Assembly: GCF_902806985.1 (NCBI RefSeq)
Contig: NZ_CADCXY010000004.1
Location: 183,882-247,881, forward strand
Origin: Pseudidiomarina piscicola
Lineage (GTDB): Bacteria; Pseudomonadota; Gammaproteobacteria; Enterobacterales; Alteromonadaceae
Direction of reading: 5' to 3'
Length of the DNA: 64,000 nucleotides
This document shows, one piece after another, positions 1 to 7,806 of this stretch (position 1 is the stretch's first letter; each line of letters begins with the position of its first letter). The notes under the pieces were generated by a model. It searched no databases. It was given only the letters and a program-made list of their open reading frames with translations, and was not told the DNA's origin. Position numbers and translations under genes: made by a program.

Positions 1-495
1 AAAGTACAGGCAGCCAAGCAACGACTGCAATCACTAAATACCGACTGTACCATCGAGGTTCTCGCCGAGCGGGTCGATGCAGCAACACTTTCACAACTCG
101 TGCAGCAGCACGACTGTGTCATTGACTGTTGTGATAATTTAACCACTCGCAATGCCATAAACGCCGCTTGCGTTGAGGCTCAAACGCCATTGGTTTCCGG
201 CGCAGCGATTCGCTACGAAGGCCAATTGAGTGTGTTTTTAAATCAGCAGCAAGGCCCTTGCTACCGTTGCCTTAGCTTATTGTTTGGTGAGCAACAACTA
301 AGTTGTATGGAGTCGGGCATACTCGCGCCCGTCGTCGGTGTGGTTGGCACCATGCAAGCGGTTGAAACACTGAAGCTGTTGGCCCAAGTGGGCGCACCCA
401 TTGCCGGGCGGGTACTGTTGTACGATGGCTTACATGGCGACTGGCAAAACTTTAAGCTCAGCCGCCATCCTCAATGTCAGGTTTGTGCCGCTTAG
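1..495 (+). CDS. moeB: Molybdopterin-synthase adenylyltransferase MoeB, 5' end outside the window
   Basis: MoeB adenylates the C-terminal glycine of MoaD so that it can be converted to the thiocarboxylate used in molybdopterin synthesis. The reading frame is open from base 1, so the start and the nucleotide-binding N-terminal part lie outside the window; about 164 C-terminal residues are visible. They include the ThiF/MoeB core (DCCDNLTTR, then GAAIRYEGQLSVF), the CYRC and CQVC zinc pairs, and the ESGILAPVVGVVG stretch typical of MoeB. The 3' end overlaps the convergent nnrS by 4 bases. ThiF is the main alternative, but the Mo-cofactor neighbourhood and the motifs favour MoeB. Confidence 0.9.
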   Translation, partial: KVQAAKQRLQSLNTDCTIEVLAERVDAATLSQLVQQHDCVIDCCDNLTTRNAINAACVEAQTPLVSGAAIRYEGQLSVFLNQQQGPCYRCLSLLFGEQQLSCMESGILAPVVGVVGTMQAVETLKLLAQVGAPIAGRVLLYDGLHGDWQNFKLSRHPQCQVCAA

Positions 496-1697
496 CCTGG
501 TCGACCGTCGGCCCGCGGCAGCGTTAGAATTGGCAGATACACCACCACGTAGATCAAATAGGCCAACACCCAAGCCGCGCCAGCATAGAGATACCATTGA
601 TAGGTTGCCTCAGGCCAGATCCATGCTGCAAATACACGTAGTAGCGCCGCCAAAATTAGCAATAAGAACGCAACTGACATAATCTTTTTCGGCTCTAGCG
701 GGCGTCCACTATGACCCAGGGACACCCGTGCTAGCATACTCAAAATCATATTCCCCATGGCGCCAGCAGTTAATGCATGGGTTGCGGTGCTTACACTTAC
801 GCCTCCCGTTGCGTGATGCCATGCAAACAAACCGAGACCGATAGGTAAAAACCAATAGGCGACATGGAACGACCATAACAAGGGGACCCGAAACGTAATC
901 CAGATCTTCCAACGGGCACAGCGAATCGCCAGTAACAGCGCCGCAAAGCCATAGAGTACCGCCATTACCATATCGGGCATCCAGCCGCTGAGCTGGGTAA
1001 TTTGCAGGGCAAATATAAGCCACAAACTACCTAAACAAAGCCGATCAAGCCAGGCAATTGGCTGTACTTTTTGCGTCATGGTGCCGTTGGCGGTGAACAT
1101 TGGTAATACTCGCCCACCGACAATCGCCATAAGTAAGGTAATCAAGAGTACCGCGTTCTGGCTGCCAACCTGCTGCCACTCAAAGCGCCCGGTCATACGT
1201 CCGTAGTACATCAACGCATTACAAAGCGTCAGTAGAAGTAACACCGGCACAAAAAATAGATTGCGCTGCTGTTTTACCGAAATCAGAGGTATCGCCATTA
1301 GAATGGCGGCCATAGGTAGAAACGCTAGGTCGAGTGCAATGGGGACAATCGGCGGCAAATGAGCGCCAAATAAGAGGCTTATCCGGCCTAATAACCAAAT
1401 TGCAGTAAGAATGCCTAAGGTTTTACCGTGTGTTGCCCGCATTCCCGTCCAGTTTTGTACGGCGGTGAGCAAGAACCCCACAATAATCGCTGCGACAAAG
1501 CCAAAAATCATTTCGTGACTGTGCCAAAACATCACGTCGGCAAACACCGGTAACTGTACCGAGCCGCTTAGCACCCACAACCACAGCATCATTGCCAGCG
1601 CACTAAAGGTTGCTCCGAGCAGGAACATAGGGCGAAAAGCTTGCCGCAATAGCGGCCACATTTTTTCTTCGACTTGCAGGTCGGTAATTTGTAGCAT
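492..1697 (-). CDS. nnrS: NnrS family heme/copper membrane protein
   Basis: NnrS proteins are polytopic membrane proteins that protect cells during nitric oxide stress; the family is heme- and copper-containing. This 401-residue product has about twelve hydrophobic segments. It also has the family's histidine-bearing patterns near the N terminus (FRPMFLLG, then FWHSHEMIFGF around residues 57-67) and a later ATHALTAGAMGNMIL stretch. The chosen ATG at 1697 has only a weak ribosome site; an internal ATG 12 codons in (MWPLLRQAF) is possible. It is divergent from narK, and an inverted repeat resembling an NsrR operator lies directly upstream. Neighbours fit a role in NO tolerance during nitrate respiration. 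Confidence 0.88.
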   Translation of the reverse strand: MLQITDLQVEEKMWPLLRQAFRPMFLLGATFSALAMMLWLWVLSGSVQLPVFADVMFWHSHEMIFGFVAAIIVGFLLTAVQNWTGMRATHGKTLGILTAIWLLGRISLLFGAHLPPIVPIALDLAFLPMAAILMAIPLISVKQQRNLFFVPVLLLLTLCNALMYYGRMTGRFEWQQVGSQNAVLLITLLMAIVGGRVLPMFTANGTMTQKVQPIAWLDRLCLGSLWLIFALQITQLSGWMPDMVMAVLYGFAALLLAIRCARWKIWITFRVPLLWSFHVAYWFLPIGLGLFAWHHATGGVSVSTATHALTAGAMGNMILSMLARVSLGHSGRPLEPKKIMSVAFLLLILAALLRVFAAWIWPEATYQWYLYAGAAWVLAYLIYVVVYLPILTLPRADGRPG

Positions 1698-1710
1698 TGG
1701 GGGTCACCAT

Positions 1711-1737
1711 TAAACATACATTTTGTATCTATGTTTA
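1711..1737. promoter_or_regulatory. 8-bp inverted repeat, NsrR-like, upstream of nnrS
   Basis: TAAACATA (1711-1718) and TATGTTTA (1730-1737) are perfect inverted arms separated by 11 bases. The left half around the centre reads AACATACATTT, 9 of 11 matches to the NsrR half-site AAGATGCATTT as I recall it. The right half is much poorer. NsrR commonly controls nnrS in gammaproteobacteria, so the placement is sensible, but the assignment is tentative. Confidence 0.4.
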
Positions 1738-1820
1738 TACCATAGGTTTAGCTAAATTCCAGCATGTATTCCTAGGGATACCTCTTTAAAACGGCTTCCA
1801 TGAGGCACCTCAAACCACTT

Positions 1821-1836
1821 TACTACCTAAGGGGTA
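1821..1836. promoter_or_regulatory. NarL-type 7-2-7 box upstream of narK
   Basis: TACTACC-TA-AGGGGTA is a pair of inverted heptamers with a 2-bp spacer, the arrangement bound by NarL/NarP. The right half read on the other strand is TACCCCT, a perfect match to TACYYMT; the left half matches only partly. It lies about 165 bases upstream of the narK start. Confidence 0.65.
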
Positions 1837-1924
1837 GTCACCCCCGAATTCATTCACGTAGCGCTAGTTTCAGCGCTATTACTAAAGCAGTATAGACTAG
1901 TTAACACACTGATTAAAAGGGCTT

Positions 1925-1938
1925 TTGACAGCTATCAG
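1925..1938. promoter_or_regulatory. FNR-like box upstream of narK
   Basis: TTGAC-AGCT-ATCAG matches 8 of the 10 fixed positions of the FNR consensus TTGAT-N4-ATCAA. It lies about 60 bases upstream of the narK start, a plausible position for anaerobic activation. Confidence 0.5.
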
Positions 1939-1999
1939 CGAAGCGATATTTCAGTAAACTTGAGGCAGAAATTAAACTTCGTGCCAAAGGAGCATGATC

Positions 2000-4666
2000 A
2001 TGGCTACACCTCAATCGCAACTGAGTAAGTTTGACCGCTATCGCGCGCTTGGACTCTCAACTTTTGCGTTTACCCTGTGTTTTGCAGTGTGGACGATTTT
2101 TTCCATTATCGGTATCCAAATTAAAGACGACTTTAATTTGACCGACACTCAGCTCGGCTTGTTAATGGCAACGCCGATTCTAACCGGTTCCGTGAGTCGA
2201 ATGTTTCTCGGCATTTGGACCGACCGTTTAGGCGGCCGCTGGGTTTTCGGCGTACTGATGCTCACCACCGCACTATGTGTGTACTTACTTACCTTCGCCA
2301 ATAGCTACGCAATGTTACTTGTGGGCGCACTCGGTGTCGGTTTAGCTGGCGGTGCGTTCATCGTGGGTGTCACTTATACCTCGGCGTGGTTTGATAGTAA
2401 GCAGCAGGGTACGGCATTAGGTATCTTCGGGGCCGGTAATGTTGGCTCAGCAGTGACCAACTTCGGTGCGCCTTTCTTACTCGTGGCTCTTGGTTGGCAA
2501 GGCGCGGCGCAAGTTTACGCGACCGTCATTGGTATCATGGGTATCGCCTTCATCGTGTTGGCCAAAGAAGATCCGCTAACCCAGCAACGTCGTGCGCAGC
2601 CTAAGCAAAGCTTTATGGAGCAAATGGCACCTCTGGCGGAGCTTCGCGTTTGGCGCTTTAGCTTGTACTACTTTTTCGTATTCGGCGCATTTGTGGCACT
2701 AGCACTGTGGCTTCCCCACTACTTGATGGAAGTTTACGACTTAAGCATTCAAGAAGCCGGTATTATTGCCGCGTTGTACACTATCCCAGCCTCACTGTTC
2801 CGCGTGCTCGGTGGTTGGATGTCCGACAAATACGGCGCACGCCGTGTTATGTACTGGACATTAATTGCCTCAGCGGTTTGTACCTTTATGCTTAGCTATC
2901 CATCGACCGAGTACATTGTACAAGGCGTAGATGGCGAAATTCGTTTCCAATTTGAAGTTACTTTAACTGCCTTTGTATTACTTACCTTTGTGCTCGGCTT
3001 CTTCATGTCACTTGGTAAAGCGGCCGTGTTTAAGCATATCCCGGTCTACTACCCGAAAAGTGTCGGTGCCGTAGGTGGTGTGGTTGGTATGATTGGTGGC
3101 CTTGGTGGTTTCCTGCTACCACTCACTTTCGGTATGCTCAACGACGTGATTGGCGTATGGCAAAGTGTCTTTATGTTGCTGTTTGCCATCACTGTGATTT
3201 CACTGCTTTGGATGCACTTTTCAATTCTTCGCGCTGAACGTGTTGAAATTAAGAGTGATACCACCAGCACTGACCTACCTGAGTTGTCGACCCCCGACTA
3301 CTACACGCTGGACGACTGGCGCCCTGAAGATAAAGGCTTCTGGGAGTCAACCGGTAAAAAAATTGCGACACGCAATTTATGGATTTCGATTCCAAACTTG
3401 TTCCTTGCCTTCGCGGTATGGACCGTATGGAGTATCTTAGTCGTTAAAATGCCGCAACTTGGCTTTACCTACTCGTCGAACGAACTGTTCTGGCTGGCAG
3501 CCTTACCGGCATTGTCCGGTGCGACCCTACGCATTTTTTATAGCTTTATGGTACCCATCTTTGGTGGCCGGCGCTGGACAGCGATTTCAACTGCATCCTT
3601 GCTGATCCCTTGTATTTGGATTGGGTTTGCCGTGCAAAACCCAGATACACCGTACATGATCATGCTCATTTTGGCGTTATTGTGCGGCTTTGGTGGCGGT
3701 AACTTCTCAAGTTCCATGGCGAACATCAGCTTCTTCTATCCACAGAAAGAAAAAGGTGCTGCGCTTGGCATGAATGCGGGTCTTGGTAACCTGGGCGTCT
3801 CAGGCATGCAGTTGCTCGCGCCATTGGTGATTGCCGCTAGTGTCTTTGGACCTTTCGGTGGCGACCCACTGGTCATTCAAGAAGGTGCCCAGGCAGGTAC
3901 GGAACTGTGGCTGCAAAATGCCGCATTCTTATGGGTCCCGTTCATTGCGATTGCCGCTGTTGCTGCTTGGTTTGGTATGAACGATATTTCGTCAGCCAAA
4001 GCTTCTTTTAGCGACCAAGCCGTGATTTTCAAGCGCTCACACAACTGGATCATGAGTATTCTTTATCTCGGTACTTTTGGTAGCTTTATCGGCTTTGCCG
4101 CTGGCTTCCCGCTGTTATCAGGAATGCTGTTCCCAGAGGTAGATCCAACCAAGTATGCGTTCCTTGGCCCATTAGTTGGTGCGTTAGCGCGACCAGCGGG
4201 CGGTATTCTCGCCGACAAACTCGGCGGCGCTCGGGTCACATTCTGGAACTTCTTACTGATGATTGTGGGTGTGCTGGGTGTTATTTACTTCTTACCACTT
4301 GGTGAGAGTGCCGGTAACTTCGGCGGCTTCTTTGCAGCCTTCTTAGTACTGTTCATTGCCACCGGTATTGGTAACGGCTCAACCTTCCGTATGGTTCCGG
4401 TCATCTTCTTGAATCAACGCAAACGGGTTCATGGCGACACTGATCAAGCAGTGAAAGAGGGTAATAAAGAATCGGCAGCGGTGATTGGCTTTATCTCAGC
4501 GTTTGCAGCCTACGGTGGTTTCTTTATTCCGAAGTCTTACGGTACCTCGATTGCCTTAACCGGCGGCGTATCTGCAGCGCTGTACTGCTTTATCGGCTTC
4601 TATGCTGTATGTACGTTGATGACCTGGTGGTTCTATTCACGTCGCAACGCTCCTAACCCTTGTTAG
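2000..4666 (+). CDS. narK: Fused NarK1-NarK2 nitrate/nitrite transporter
   Basis: This inner-membrane protein of about 888 residues contains two complete major-facilitator modules in tandem. Module 1 (roughly residues 10-420) is NarK1-like, a type linked to nitrate/proton symport. Module 2 (roughly 455-885) is NarK2-like, a type linked to nitrate/nitrite exchange. It carries the glycine-rich signatures CGFGGGNFSSSMANISFF and GNGSTFRMVPVIF and the substrate-binding arginine region GATLRIFYS. Similar fusions are known in Paracoccus and other denitrifiers. The ATG at 2000 is preferred because AAGGAG ends 7 bases before it; an ATG at 1994 lies only 1 base from that site. NarL- and FNR-type boxes lie upstream and a terminator follows. 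Confidence 0.93.
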   Translation: MATPQSQLSKFDRYRALGLSTFAFTLCFAVWTIFSIIGIQIKDDFNLTDTQLGLLMATPILTGSVSRMFLGIWTDRLGGRWVFGVLMLTTALCVYLLTFANSYAMLLVGALGVGLAGGAFIVGVTYTSAWFDSKQQGTALGIFGAGNVGSAVTNFGAPFLLVALGWQGAAQVYATVIGIMGIAFIVLAKEDPLTQQRRAQPKQSFMEQMAPLAELRVWRFSLYYFFVFGAFVALALWLPHYLMEVYDLSIQEAGIIAALYTIPASLFRVLGGWMSDKYGARRVMYWTLIASAVCTFMLSYPSTEYIVQGVDGEIRFQFEVTLTAFVLLTFVLGFFMSLGKAAVFKHIPVYYPKSVGAVGGVVGMIGGLGGFLLPLTFGMLNDVIGVWQSVFMLLFAITVISLLWMHFSILRAERVEIKSDTTSTDLPELSTPDYYTLDDWRPEDKGFWESTGKKIATRNLWISIPNLFLAFAVWTVWSILVVKMPQLGFTYSSNELFWLAALPALSGATLRIFYSFMVPIFGGRRWTAISTASLLIPCIWIGFAVQNPDTPYMIMLILALLCGFGGGNFSSSMANISFFYPQKEKGAALGMNAGLGNLGVSGMQLLAPLVIAASVFGPFGGDPLVIQEGAQAGTELWLQNAAFLWVPFIAIAAVAAWFGMNDISSAKASFSDQAVIFKRSHNWIMSILYLGTFGSFIGFAAGFPLLSGMLFPEVDPTKYAFLGPLVGALARPAGGILADKLGGARVTFWNFLLMIVGVLGVIYFLPLGESAGNFGGFFAAFLVLFIATGIGNGSTFRMVPVIFLNQRKRVHGDTDQAVKEGNKESAAVIGFISAFAAYGGFFIPKSYGTSIALTGGVSAALYCFIGFYAVCTLMTWWFYSRRNAPNPC

Positions 4667-4681
4667 GAGCTTCGACAAGTT

Positions 4682-4716
4682 AGCCCGTACGAGTTCATCG
4701 TGCGGGCTATTTTTTT
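4682..4716 (+). terminator. Rho-independent terminator after narK
   Basis: AGCCCGTACGA (4682-4692) pairs with TCGTGCGGGCT (4698-4708) across a 5-base loop, with one G-U-type mismatch. A run of T follows to 4716. It overlaps the last bases of the convergent mog gene. Confidence 0.85.
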
Positions 4717-5246
4717 GGTCTAAAAGGCTGAATGACGGTTTCGTCACACTCAAGATAGGGGCCGTCCATCAAGTCAATGCAATAAGGCACTGCTGGGAAT
4801 ACGGCATCGAGGCATTGGCGAATGGCTTTGGGTTTGCCCGGCAAGTTAATAATCAAGCTACTGCCCCGCAAGCCAGCGGTTTGACGTGACAAAATAGCAG
4901 TAGGTACATATTTCAACGACTCGGTACGCATTAACTCACCAAAGCCGGGCATCATTCGGTCGCACACTGCCTCTGTCGCTTCTGGTGTGACATCGCGTTT
5001 AGCTGGGCCGGTACCACCGGTGGTTACCACCAGGCAGCAATGCTCATCATCCACTAATTGCTTTAACGCGGTTTCGATCTGTTCGGGTTCATCGGGAATC
5101 AAGCGATAGACTGGCTGCCATGGTGACACCAAATAATCGTGCATGGTGCTTTCAATCGCTTTCCCTGAAATATCTTCATAAACCCCAGCGCTTGCGCGAT
5201 CGCTGACGGTGACAATACCAATACGGGCGGTGCTGTTAGCAGTCAT
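4707..5246 (-). CDS. mog: Molybdopterin adenylyltransferase Mog (MogA)
   Basis: Mog activates molybdopterin by adenylation before MoeA inserts molybdenum. The 179-residue product carries the family motif TTGGTGPAKRDVTPEA, with the aspartate implicated in catalysis, followed by MPGFGELMR and NLPGKPKAI. The ATG at 5246 overlaps the end of ubiV by 11 bases and has a purine-rich site (GGATGGAAG) inside ubiV, so translational coupling is likely. Mog is thus the third gene of a ubiU-ubiV-mog operon, separate from the moa operon 26 kb away. It is closer to MogA than to MoaB, which is encoded elsewhere in the window. Confidence 0.93.
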   Translation of the reverse strand: MTANSTARIGIVTVSDRASAGVYEDISGKAIESTMHDYLVSPWQPVYRLIPDEPEQIETALKQLVDDEHCCLVVTTGGTGPAKRDVTPEATEAVCDRMMPGFGELMRTESLKYVPTAILSRQTAGLRGSSLIINLPGKPKAIRQCLDAVFPAVPYCIDLMDGPYLECDETVIQPFRPKK

Positions 5247-6132
5247 CTTCCATCCTTTCGTTCACCTGGGCCAAACCTGCTAGTTTGAGCCAGTAACCAT
5301 TACTTTCATTGCGGGCTAGGCGATAGGGCCGCTGACCGTCTTGGTTCATACGAAAGCGTTGCAACCAGGTCAGGCTATCACTCGGTTCAGGGCTCAAGCG
5401 TAGCATATCTACCAAGCCATGCATGCCTTGTAGCTGATTAATCAGGTTATAACGTGAGCCCGACTGGGTTTGAATACCATTGAGTACAAACACCTCGGTG
5501 CCGTCTTGACTGGTCACCGTGCGCCCTTGTGGATACTTGATACAACACAGTTCACACTGATCTTTGGCGCGGTTTTCAGAGCGCGCGGTAAAACAGCGTC
5601 CCGACCAAGCGAGTGGCAAATGACCGAAGCCCATGAGCTCTGTTTCAAAGCAGTCGCGCACACTTTCAATCATTGGCTCGGCTAGCAACTCTGCCAGCCA
5701 GTCGCGTGATAACTCCGCCGGTATCACCCAACGTTTCATCCCCATACCAATGAAACGGCGCAAGCTATGTTGATTATAGATTTGCAGCGCGGCGCCACCG
5801 ACAAACGGCAACTTCTGTTCGTTTAGCAAACTAATTGCGCCCACGTCGTTGGCTTCCACTAAAAATTCACCGTTATCGCAGTATTTACGCAATTCACGTA
5901 ACTCCGAAGGTGCCTCAAGTAGGGTCATGGTCGACAAACAAACCTGCTTGCCGGCCTCACGTAGTTCTTGTGCGATGCGAAAATAGTCGTCAAATTTTAG
6001 TTCTCGCCGCTTACTACAAACGGCTTCGCCCAAATAAACGCAATCAACATCGGAATCGGCCACCTCACGATAGAACTTTTCCACCTCTAGGCGTGGCCAA
6101 AAATAAAGAATAGGTCCAAAAGAAAATTTCAT
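5236..6132 (-). CDS. ubiV: UbiV, oxygen-independent ubiquinone hydroxylation (U32 family)
   Basis: UbiV forms a heterodimer with UbiU; both carry 4Fe-4S clusters and together hydroxylate ubiquinone precursors without oxygen. The protein of about 298 residues starts MKFSFGPILYFWPR as expected. It keeps the cysteine set in DCFETELMGFGHLPL and CELCCIKYPQGR around residues 170-205. The ATG at 6132 lies 2 bases after the ubiU stop codon, with GGAAG just upstream; an ATG 4 codons earlier would overlap ubiU and is less likely. It supplies quinone for the anaerobic nitrate and NO reductases nearby. Confidence 0.92.
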   Translation of the reverse strand: MKFSFGPILYFWPRLEVEKFYREVADSDVDCVYLGEAVCSKRRELKFDDYFRIAQELREAGKQVCLSTMTLLEAPSELRELRKYCDNGEFLVEANDVGAISLLNEQKLPFVGGAALQIYNQHSLRRFIGMGMKRWVIPAELSRDWLAELLAEPMIESVRDCFETELMGFGHLPLAWSGRCFTARSENRAKDQCELCCIKYPQGRTVTSQDGTEVFVLNGIQTQSGSRYNLINQLQGMHGLVDMLRLSPEPSDSLTWLQRFRMNQDGQRPYRLARNESNGYWLKLAGLAQVNERMEDDC

Positions 6133-6134
6133 AG

Positions 6135-7130
6135 TTACTTCCATTTACGGTGGTAGGCGCCAAGGGTGGTTTGGCTACCTTCAGAAAGGTTGGCCAATAC
6201 TGCGTTCCATTCGTCTTGGGCGGTAAAATGGTCAGGGTCTGTCATCACTCGGTCGATGGCCTGACGCCATACCCGAGTAATTTGCGCGACATAGGCAGGG
6301 CTACGCTGCCGACCTTCTATTTTTAAGCTAGCGATACCTTCTCGATAAAGCTCGGGTAACAGGTCTAGGGTATTTAGACTGGTCGGCTCTTCCAGTGCGT
6401 GATAGGTATCATCACCGACTTTGAAACGGCCTTTACACAGCGTGGGGTAGCCTGCGGTTTCATCTGCGGCAAATCGATCAATCATAATGCCATTTAAACG
6501 CGACTCGAGCCCGCCATCGGCGGTTTCGTCCCAACGCACAAATTCCGCAGGCGAGCACGCCCCAGCGGTATTCGGCGACTGGCCGGTCATGTAAGAGCTT
6601 AAATAACAACGCCCCTCAGCCATGATGCACAGGCTACCGAAGGCAAAGACTTCAAGGTCGACATCAGTGGTTCGCGCCAGTGAGCGTACTTGCTGCATCG
6701 ATAAGACTCGCGGCAATACCACGCGTTTGACGTTGAACTGTTTATAAAAGTCGATCGCTGCGGCATTGGTGGCTGAAGCTTGCACACTCAGGTGCAGCTC
6801 CATGCGAGGATAGCGTTCCGCCGCATAGGCAAGCACCGCAACATCAGCGACAATAAGTACGTCGACGCCGGCGGCAGCCGCGTCATCCACCGCCTTGCGC
6901 CAGTGATCCCAGGTTCGCACATGGGCGAAGGTATTAATCGCCACGTGAATTTTCTTGCCATAGCTATGTACTAATTTTACCGCCTCACGCAAACCCGTTG
7001 CATCAAGGTTTAAGCCGGCGAAGTGGCGGGCATTGGTTTCACCTTTAAAGCCGACATATACCGCGTCAGCACCGTTTTCTAAAGCAGCTTTGAGCGCTGG
7101 CATACTGCCAGCTGGGCAAAGAAGTTCCAT
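6135..7130 (-). CDS. ubiU: UbiU, oxygen-independent ubiquinone hydroxylation (U32 family)
   Basis: UbiU is the partner of UbiV. The 331-residue product matches the family throughout: MELLCPAGSMPALKAA at the N terminus, GSLCIMAEGRCYLSS and GACSPAEFVRW for cluster ligands, and IKIEGR-type SLKIEGRQRSPAY before the C terminus. The ATG at 7130 has AAGGA nine bases upstream and gives the canonical N terminus; an ATG 8 codons earlier is less likely. First gene of the ubiU-ubiV-mog operon, divergent from ubiT. A short shared region (7131-7216) holds a TATAAT/ATTATA sequence usable on both strands. Confidence 0.93.
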   Translation of the reverse strand: MELLCPAGSMPALKAALENGADAVYVGFKGETNARHFAGLNLDATGLREAVKLVHSYGKKIHVAINTFAHVRTWDHWRKAVDDAAAAGVDVLIVADVAVLAYAAERYPRMELHLSVQASATNAAAIDFYKQFNVKRVVLPRVLSMQQVRSLARTTDVDLEVFAFGSLCIMAEGRCYLSSYMTGQSPNTAGACSPAEFVRWDETADGGLESRLNGIMIDRFAADETAGYPTLCKGRFKVGDDTYHALEEPTSLNTLDLLPELYREGIASLKIEGRQRSPAYVAQITRVWRQAIDRVMTDPDHFTAQDEWNAVLANLSEGSQTTLGAYHRKWK

Positions 7131-7216
7131 TTTGTTGATCCTTGTCGTAAACATACATCAATAATGAATATTATAATGTCTGGTATCTTTGACGTGGCAC
7201 AAAAACGAGGCAATGA

Positions 7217-7714
7217 ATGGTTATCACCAAAGTAGTAGAGTTCGCTCCAAGGCTGTTGCAAGCAACCTTAACTAGGGCTCCGGCGTCGTTCACCACCGCC
7301 GTCATTGAGCGCTTATTTAACCAAGTGTTTAAAGCTGACTTAGACCAAGGTTCTTTTGACTTTCTAACTGACCGCTGGGCGGCAATCGAAGTGAGAGATC
7401 TGGCGCTTAAATTTACTGTTTCAGTACAACAACAGCAGCAAAAAACACGTTTTAACATCGCGTCAAGCGTGGCGGCGCCTGATGTATCGATGCGTGTTGA
7501 CTGGCCTGCGTTGTTGCAATTAAGCACACAACAGGTCGACCCGGATACACTGTTTTTTCGCCGCAAGCTCTTGTTAACGGGTGACACCGAGCTCGGCTTA
7601 CAAATTAAAAACTTGCTCGATACGATTGAGTTGCAAGAGCGCCTTCCGGGCCCCTGCTATCGATTACTTAGCGAGTTTTCGAATCAAACCAACCGCGTAA
7701 AAGCTTTGACTTAG
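7217..7714 (+). CDS. ubiT: UbiT, SCP2-domain accessory factor for anaerobic ubiquinone synthesis
   Basis: UbiT binds lipids and is required with UbiU/UbiV for oxygen-independent ubiquinone synthesis; it probably delivers the hydrophobic intermediates. The 165-residue product is a single SCP2-type domain, with the family's central DVSMRVDWPALLQL and LFFRRKLLLTGDTELGLQIKN region in two parts near residues 95-132. The ATG at 7217 has ACGAGG six bases upstream. It is divergent from ubiU, and the FNR box for hemN overlaps its stop codon, so space between the two genes is very tight. Confidence 0.9.
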   Translation: MVITKVVEFAPRLLQATLTRAPASFTTAVIERLFNQVFKADLDQGSFDFLTDRWAAIEVRDLALKFTVSVQQQQQKTRFNIASSVAAPDVSMRVDWPALLQLSTQQVDPDTLFFRRKLLLTGDTELGLQIKNLLDTIELQERLPGPCYRLLSEFSNQTNRVKALT

Positions 7715-7719
7715 ATCAA
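7706..7719 (+). promoter_or_regulatory. FNR box upstream of hemN
   Basis: TTGAC-TTAG-ATCAA matches 9 of the 10 fixed FNR positions. It overlaps the ubiT stop codon. A start about 41 bases downstream of its centre would fall near 7754, with CAAAAT at 7742-7747 as a possible -10. A TAAAAT at 7764-7769 would instead place the box near -63. Confidence 0.7.
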
Positions 7720-7748
7720 AGAAGTAACCCTTCAGGAGTATCAAAATT

Positions 7749-7762
7749 CTGATCTAAATCAC
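7749..7762 (+). promoter_or_regulatory. Second, weaker FNR-like box upstream of hemN
   Basis: CTGAT-CTAA-ATCAC matches 8 of 10 fixed positions of the FNR consensus. It lies 43 bases centre-to-centre from the first box and 45 bases before the hemN start. It may be a second activator site or a repressing site. Confidence 0.45.
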
Positions 7763-7806
7763 GTAAAATCCAGATCATCAAAAGCAGTATTGCCTGGAGT
7801 AAAAAC

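Larger units (their letters stand above)
1698..1999. promoter_or_regulatory. nnrS-narK divergent regulatory region
   Basis: This 302-base stretch has no convincing gene. Toward nnrS it holds a perfect 8-bp inverted repeat. In the middle are a single NarL-type heptamer (TACCTCT, 1779-1785) and a full 7-2-7 NarL-type box. Closer to narK is an FNR-like box. The three sites are listed separately. The arrangement suggests nitrate and oxygen control for narK and a separate NO-linked control for nnrS. Confidence 0.6.

Noticed and set aside
709..1023. 104-codon frame inside nnrS
   Set aside because: Same strand but a different frame within a clear membrane protein gene, with no independent support.
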